Origin: CAYMUN01 sp964640775
GTDB taxonomy: Bacteria > Patescibacteriota > Saccharimonadia > Saccharimonadales > UBA4665
Direction of reading: 5' to 3'
Length of the DNA: 9,654 bases
Assembly: GCA_964640775.1 (NCBI GenBank)
Contig: CAZXIT010000032.1
Span: 1 to 9,654 of the forward strand
Shown: positions 6,982 through 9,654 of the stretch, one piece after another
How positions within the stretch are numbered: position 1 is the stretch's first letter
Layout: the number at the start of each line of letters is the position of its first letter
Translations under genes and position numbers: made by a program
The notes under the pieces: model-generated
Database searches by the model: none
What the model was told of the DNA's origin: nothing
Seen by the model: only the letters and a program-made list of their open reading frames with translations

Positions 6982-7692
6982 CTATGCGGCCAGATCGGAG
7001 ACGGATACTTCGCGTCCGTCCGGCTGAACCAGCCTGATTCGGCCCCCGCCGGCATGTGCCGATGCCTTCAGCCAGCCGGGTTTAAGCTCAGGATGGCCTT
7101 CGATAGCTTCAATCAGTTCATCAGGCGATGTCGTGTTAATATTCCAAATCGGTGTTATTACTCGTGATGGACGGTTCCCGTGTCTCAAGAATTGCCGCGC
7201 AATCAGTGTGTACTGGACAGCGTCTCGCATAAGCTGCAGCGACACGTCATTCTGGAGGTTTGGGTCAATATCACCACCGTACAGGGTGTCAATACCAGCC
7301 AGCATACAGGACACCGCACCGGCTCGACGAACTGCTATGCCGTAGGTACGATACGGCTCGTCAAATTTCATTTCATCTTGGCGGTCATAGTAACCCCATA
7401 TCTGGGCATTGCGATAAGCAGGCAGTATTGATTTGTTGAGTTCCCCTTGAATTGCGTCGGGCAGCTGCTCATACAGCTCATCATACCTCTCGAATGCTTC
7501 CTTTTCAGCATGAGGGCCTGCCGCGGCCCATGGTGCAAGAAATCTTGGAGAGTACACATTTGGTACGCCGGGCGCGGCCTGCCTGACCGCCGCCAGATAG
7601 TCCCCTGCCTGCGGGTGTAGATTTTTCAATGCTGGAAGAGAGACACAAGTAACCGCCGGATCCAAGCCCGGCATTCGAAGGGGTACAGACAT
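6982..7692 (-). CDS. Hypothetical protein, 236 residues, family not recognised
   Basis: I do not recognise this protein. It is soluble, with no signal peptide or membrane segment. Cysteines are few (Cys16, Cys129) and form no metal-binding pair. Notable parts are an acidic-aromatic helix-like stretch EKEAFERYDELYEQL (63-77), a segment rich in aromatic and charged residues at 99-117, LYGGDIDPN (137-145), a likely helix 149-170 ending RQFLRHG, and a C-terminal GGGRIRLVQPDGREV (215-229) that looks like a beta hairpin. I start it at the ATG at 7692 rather than at the in-frame ATG 27 bases upstream, because a perfect TATAAT lies between the two, 7 bases before the chosen start. It has intact coding structure between recR and the DHH gene, with its own apparent promoter. 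Confidence 0.7.
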   Translation of the reverse strand: MSVPLRMPGLDPAVTCVSLPALKNLHPQAGDYLAAVRQAAPGVPNVYSPRFLAPWAAAGPHAEKEAFERYDELYEQLPDAIQGELNKSILPAYRNAQIWGYYDRQDEMKFDEPYRTYGIAVRRAGAVSCMLAGIDTLYGGDIDPNLQNDVSLQLMRDAVQYTLIARQFLRHGNRPSRVITPIWNINTTSPDELIEAIEGHPELKPGWLKASAHAGGGRIRLVQPDGREVSVSDLAA

Positions 7693-7699
7693 GATGCAT

Positions 7700-7728
7700 A
7701 TTATACAATAACTACTCACTCATACGAA
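7700..7728 (-). promoter_or_regulatory. Promoter of the hypothetical gene, predicting a leaderless message
   Basis: The minus strand carries a consensus TATAAT (7700-7705), with a weak TTCGTA (7723-7728) 17 bases upstream. It lies mostly in the 47-base gap after recR. The -10 ends 7 bases before the ATG at 7692, leaving no room for a ribosome-binding site. Confidence 0.6.
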
Positions 7729-7739
7729 ATTTTGCCAGT

Positions 7740-8351
7740 CTACTGCACGCTTTGGCGCCCCTGGAGTGCCCTGCCTAAGGTAATTTGGTCAGCGTATTCG
7801 AGATCAACGCCGACTGACAGGCCCCGAGCCAAGCGGGTAATCGCAACTTTGCGCTGTCCAATTTGCTGCTGGATATAGAGAGCTGTGGACTCGCCCTCGA
7901 CACTGGCGTTGGTGGCAAGGATAACCTCTTTGACATGATCTTCGTCAATGCGTTTGACAAGCTCGGCAATATGCAGCTGCTCAGGATCGACGCCATCGAT
8001 GGGCGAAACAAGCCCCCCAAGTACATGGTAGGTTCCGTGAAACTGTCCCGTTTTTTCTAACGCAACGAGATCAAATGGCTCAGCCACCACTGCCACCGTT
8101 TGCTTATCGCGCTTTGAATCAGTGTAGAGGTCGGATAGCTCCTGACCGGCAGGCACCAGAGCGAATGTCTTTTGGCAGTAGCCGACACCGCCAGCCAGAG
8201 CCTGCAATGCAGCAGCCAGTTTTTGCGGCGTATCAAGGCCGTGCCGGATTAAATAGTAGGCATAACGTTCGGCAGTACGCGGCCCGACGCCTGGCAGCAG
8301 GCCAAAAGCCTCTACCAGATCATTCAGCGCCGGTGGTAAAATTTGGCTCAC
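7740..8351 (-). CDS. recR: Recombination mediator RecR
   Basis: A 203-residue RecR, the normal length, which works with RecF/RecO in loading RecA on single-stranded DNA gaps. The N-terminal helix-hairpin-helix is LPGVGPRTAERYAYYL (19-34). The Toprim domain runs from about 86 to 185, with AEPFDLVALE (90-99), the GTYHVLGGLVSPIDGVDP stretch (106-123), and ATNASVEGESTA (146-157), all close to the E. coli protein. The zinc module between them is degenerate: only Cys59 (GYCQKTF) remains of the four cysteines, the others being replaced in the 62-80 segment. The start codon is GTG, 9 bases after the ybaB stop, with no Shine-Dalgarno site, so coupling to ybaB or a leaderless start from an overlapping TATAAG (8360-8365) is possible. 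Confidence 0.95.
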   Translation of the reverse strand: MSQILPPALNDLVEAFGLLPGVGPRTAERYAYYLIRHGLDTPQKLAAALQALAGGVGYCQKTFALVPAGQELSDLYTDSKRDKQTVAVVAEPFDLVALEKTGQFHGTYHVLGGLVSPIDGVDPEQLHIAELVKRIDEDHVKEVILATNASVEGESTALYIQQQIGQRKVAITRLARGLSVGVDLEYADQITLGRALQGRQSVQ

Positions 8352-8360
8352 GAATCGGTC

Positions 8361-8654
8361 TTATAGTCCCAGATTGCCCAGTGCACCCATCATTGGCTGC
8401 ATCTTTTCGGCAGCTACGCGCTGGCTTTCACTAATCGCTTCTTTGACGGCGTCTTCAATCCAGCGTTCCAGCTGGCCAATATCATCAACGTCAACATATT
8501 CAGGGTCAATGTGTATTTTTTTTAGCTTTTGCTCCCCGGTTATCTCCACTCGGACAGCGCCATCGCCTTTTTCAACGCTGATAACCATCTTTTGTAATTC
8601 GCCCTGGATTTTTTTTACCCGCATCAGCATCTTGGCTTGGTCAAATCTGCTCAT
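8361..8654 (-). CDS. ybaB: YbaB/EbfC family nucleoid-associated protein
   Basis: A 97-residue protein of the YbaB/EbfC family, small DNA-binding dimers commonly encoded just before recR. It shows the typical order: an N-terminal helix with alternating charges (residues 2-24, ending KIQGELQKM), a central beta sheet with GAVRVEITGEQKLKKIHIDPE (32-52, split by the conserved G-E turn), and a C-terminal helix (60-85) followed by a short glycine-rich tail. The partner recR follows after 9 bases. The ATG at 8654 is fixed by a strong AGGAGGG site 7 bases upstream; an out-of-frame ATG 4 bases earlier is not used. The coding sequence has two runs of eight A (at 8516-8523 and 8609-8616). dnaX, often upstream, is absent here. 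Confidence 0.93.
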   Translation of the reverse strand: MSRFDQAKMLMRVKKIQGELQKMVISVEKGDGAVRVEITGEQKLKKIHIDPEYVDVDDIGQLERWIEDAVKEAISESQRVAAEKMQPMMGALGNLGL

Positions 8655-8661
8655 ACATTGT

Positions 8662-8668
8662 CCCTCCT
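8662..8668 (-). promoter_or_regulatory. Strong Shine-Dalgarno site of ybaB
   Basis: AGGAGGG on the minus strand, 7 bases before the ybaB ATG. It is the only near-perfect ribosome-binding site I see before any gene in the window, and it decides between two closely spaced ATGs in favour of the one at 8654. Confidence 0.8.
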
Positions 8669-8679
8669 GTCTAAGGCCC

Positions 8680-8708
8680 AGTATACCAGGGCTAGGGATG
8701 GTAATGAA
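8680..8708 (-). promoter_or_regulatory. Promoter of the ybaB-recR pair
   Basis: On the minus strand the extended -10 word TGGTATACT has its hexamer at 8680-8685, with a weak TTCATT (8703-8708) 17 bases upstream. Initiation near 8673 would give a leader of about 20 bases containing the Shine-Dalgarno site. The -35 part overlaps the last codons of the membrane protein gene. The -10 word is identical to the one before the first glycosyltransferase gene. Confidence 0.55.
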
Positions 8709-9654
8709 AGCTCGTACGAGTGGTTGCGGTGTGGGGCCAGGCTATAAAGTAGGCGCGCAGGTTGTAGGTACAGCTCAGTACTACAGCCACCGCTACCAGC
8801 CCAATCCCCAGACTTCGGGCCAGCGGGTTGCTCGGGAAGACCTTGAGCCACAAACGAGTCAGGTAAGCCACTCCTGTTGCAATCGCGAAATACATGAGCG
8901 GTACAAGCAAACTAAGGCTTACCGGCCCGTGCAGTCCAACGAGGATAACACCAATAATAAATAGTCCGCCGAGCATCCGGCTCCTTGAAGCCTGCCAATG
9001 CTGGGCGTAGAAATAGAAGCCGATAACGCAGAGTACCAAAGAAAATATATCGAGCAGGGGCGCTCTAGCCAGCCAAAGTTCTGGGTATTGTGGTCCGCGC
9101 ACAAACAAATGCACACCGACGCCGACGATATCCTTAAAAACCATCCCCGCAGGCTGCATGTGTCCCGGGAGGCCAAGCCAGGTAATAAACTGCCCGGGTC
9201 GCAGCAAGTCAATTATCAATAGCAATGCGGCCGGGACAATAATTGTTGCGGCCAACGCAATCTGCCACCAGCGCTTAAAATGTTTGGTCGCTGTGCTGAT
9301 TGCTTGCCGCCGCAGCCAGATAATTGGCATGACAACCCAGACCATGCCGGGTATGTAGAGCATTGCAGACCAAATCAGCAGGCTGCCGTACCAGACAGTA
9401 CCGCTGCGAGCATGTTTCAGCAGCAGCATATGGGTCAGGAGCAGTGTCGGCAGTGTCCATAAGTAGATGACATCAAAACTAGCTAGCCGGCTGGCGTGCA
9501 AGGTCCAGGCACTGCATGCAAATAAGATGGTTGACAATAGGGCCGTGCGGCTGCCATGCCACAGCCGCACGCCCCCCACAAAATCCCATGAACACACAGC
9601 AACAAAAAACACGGGGGCCAAACCGCGGAGGAAATGTTCGATGAAAGGTAAAGA
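8692..9654 (-). CDS. Multi-spanning membrane protein, probable GT-C glycosyltransferase, N-terminus outside window
   Basis: The frame is open to the window edge, so this is the C-terminal 320 residues of a longer protein; the TTG at 9621 should not be taken as the start because coding sequence (SLPFIEHFLRG) continues upstream of it. There are about nine hydrophobic segments in the visible part, near residues 12-28, 37-51, 60-80, 88-114, 131-151, 199-217, 227-240, 245-265 and 281-298. HASRLASFD (53-61) after a membrane helix is reminiscent of PMT/ArnT-type enzymes, which transfer sugars from polyprenyl-phosphate donors on the outer face of the membrane. The first loop, where the catalytic acid would lie, is not in the window, so the assignment is tentative; another polytopic family is possible. 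It ends 37 bases before ybaB. Confidence 0.6.
   Translation of the reverse strand, partial: SLPFIEHFLRGLAPVFFVAVCSWDFVGGVRLWHGSRTALLSTILFACSAWTLHASRLASFDVIYLWTLPTLLLTHMLLLKHARSGTVWYGSLLIWSAMLYIPGMVWVVMPIIWLRRQAISTATKHFKRWWQIALAATIIVPAALLLIIDLLRPGQFITWLGLPGHMQPAGMVFKDIVGVGVHLFVRGPQYPELWLARAPLLDIFSLVLCVIGFYFYAQHWQASRSRMLGGLFIIGVILVGLHGPVSLSLLVPLMYFAIATGVAYLTRLWLKVFPSNPLARSLGIGLVAVAVVLSCTYNLRAYFIAWPHTATTRTSFHYHP

Noticed and set aside
8711..8720. Perfect 10-base palindrome CTCGTACGAG just upstream of the ybaB promoter
   Set aside because: It lies in the coding end of the membrane protein, is short enough to arise by chance, and has no second copy elsewhere that I noticed.
8374..8964. Plus-strand open frame of 196 codons opposite ybaB and the membrane protein
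   Set aside because: It crosses the ybaB promoter and ribosome-binding site on the other strand and shows no protein family features.

Overview
The window looks like a compact bacterial chromosome segment. The best guess is a Patescibacteria/CPR genome, possibly Saccharibacteria (TM7). This rests on tightly packed housekeeping genes, a RecR that has lost most of its zinc ligands, start codons mostly without Shine-Dalgarno sites, and the general look of the proteins. The lineage is inferred, not proven. The standard code fits: TGA is used as a real stop where the DHH gene overlaps cysS. No mobile element, CRISPR array or long gene-free stretch is visible; the largest gap is 114 bases.

Left part (1-4549): a tRNA-Gln(TTG) gene, cut by the window edge, is read leftward. 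Divergent from it is a rightward group of four genes: an alpha/beta hydrolase, two adjacent GT4-family glycosyltransferases that overlap by 17 bases and resemble the PimA-like mannosyltransferase branch, and an AI-2E/PerM-family membrane protein. Together they suggest an envelope or glycolipid module, though no substrate can be read from the sequence.

Right part (4539-9654): everything is on the minus strand. In transcription order these are the C-terminal 320 residues of a multi-spanning membrane protein (probably a GT-C glycosyltransferase), ybaB/ebfC, recR, an unrecognised 236-residue protein, a DHH/DHHA1 phosphoesterase of the NrnA-like type, and cysS. The DHH and cysS genes share a 4-base ATGA overlap. 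cysS converges on the AI-2E gene with an 11-base tail-to-tail overlap. ybaB and recR form their usual recombination pair, but dnaX, often found before ybaB, is not there.

The most interesting pattern is regulatory. Four genes have a -10-like hexamer only 6 to 8 bases before the start codon, which predicts leaderless mRNAs. ybaB, by contrast, has the same extended -10 word followed by a proper leader with a strong Shine-Dalgarno site. I see no clearly new defence or mobile system here.
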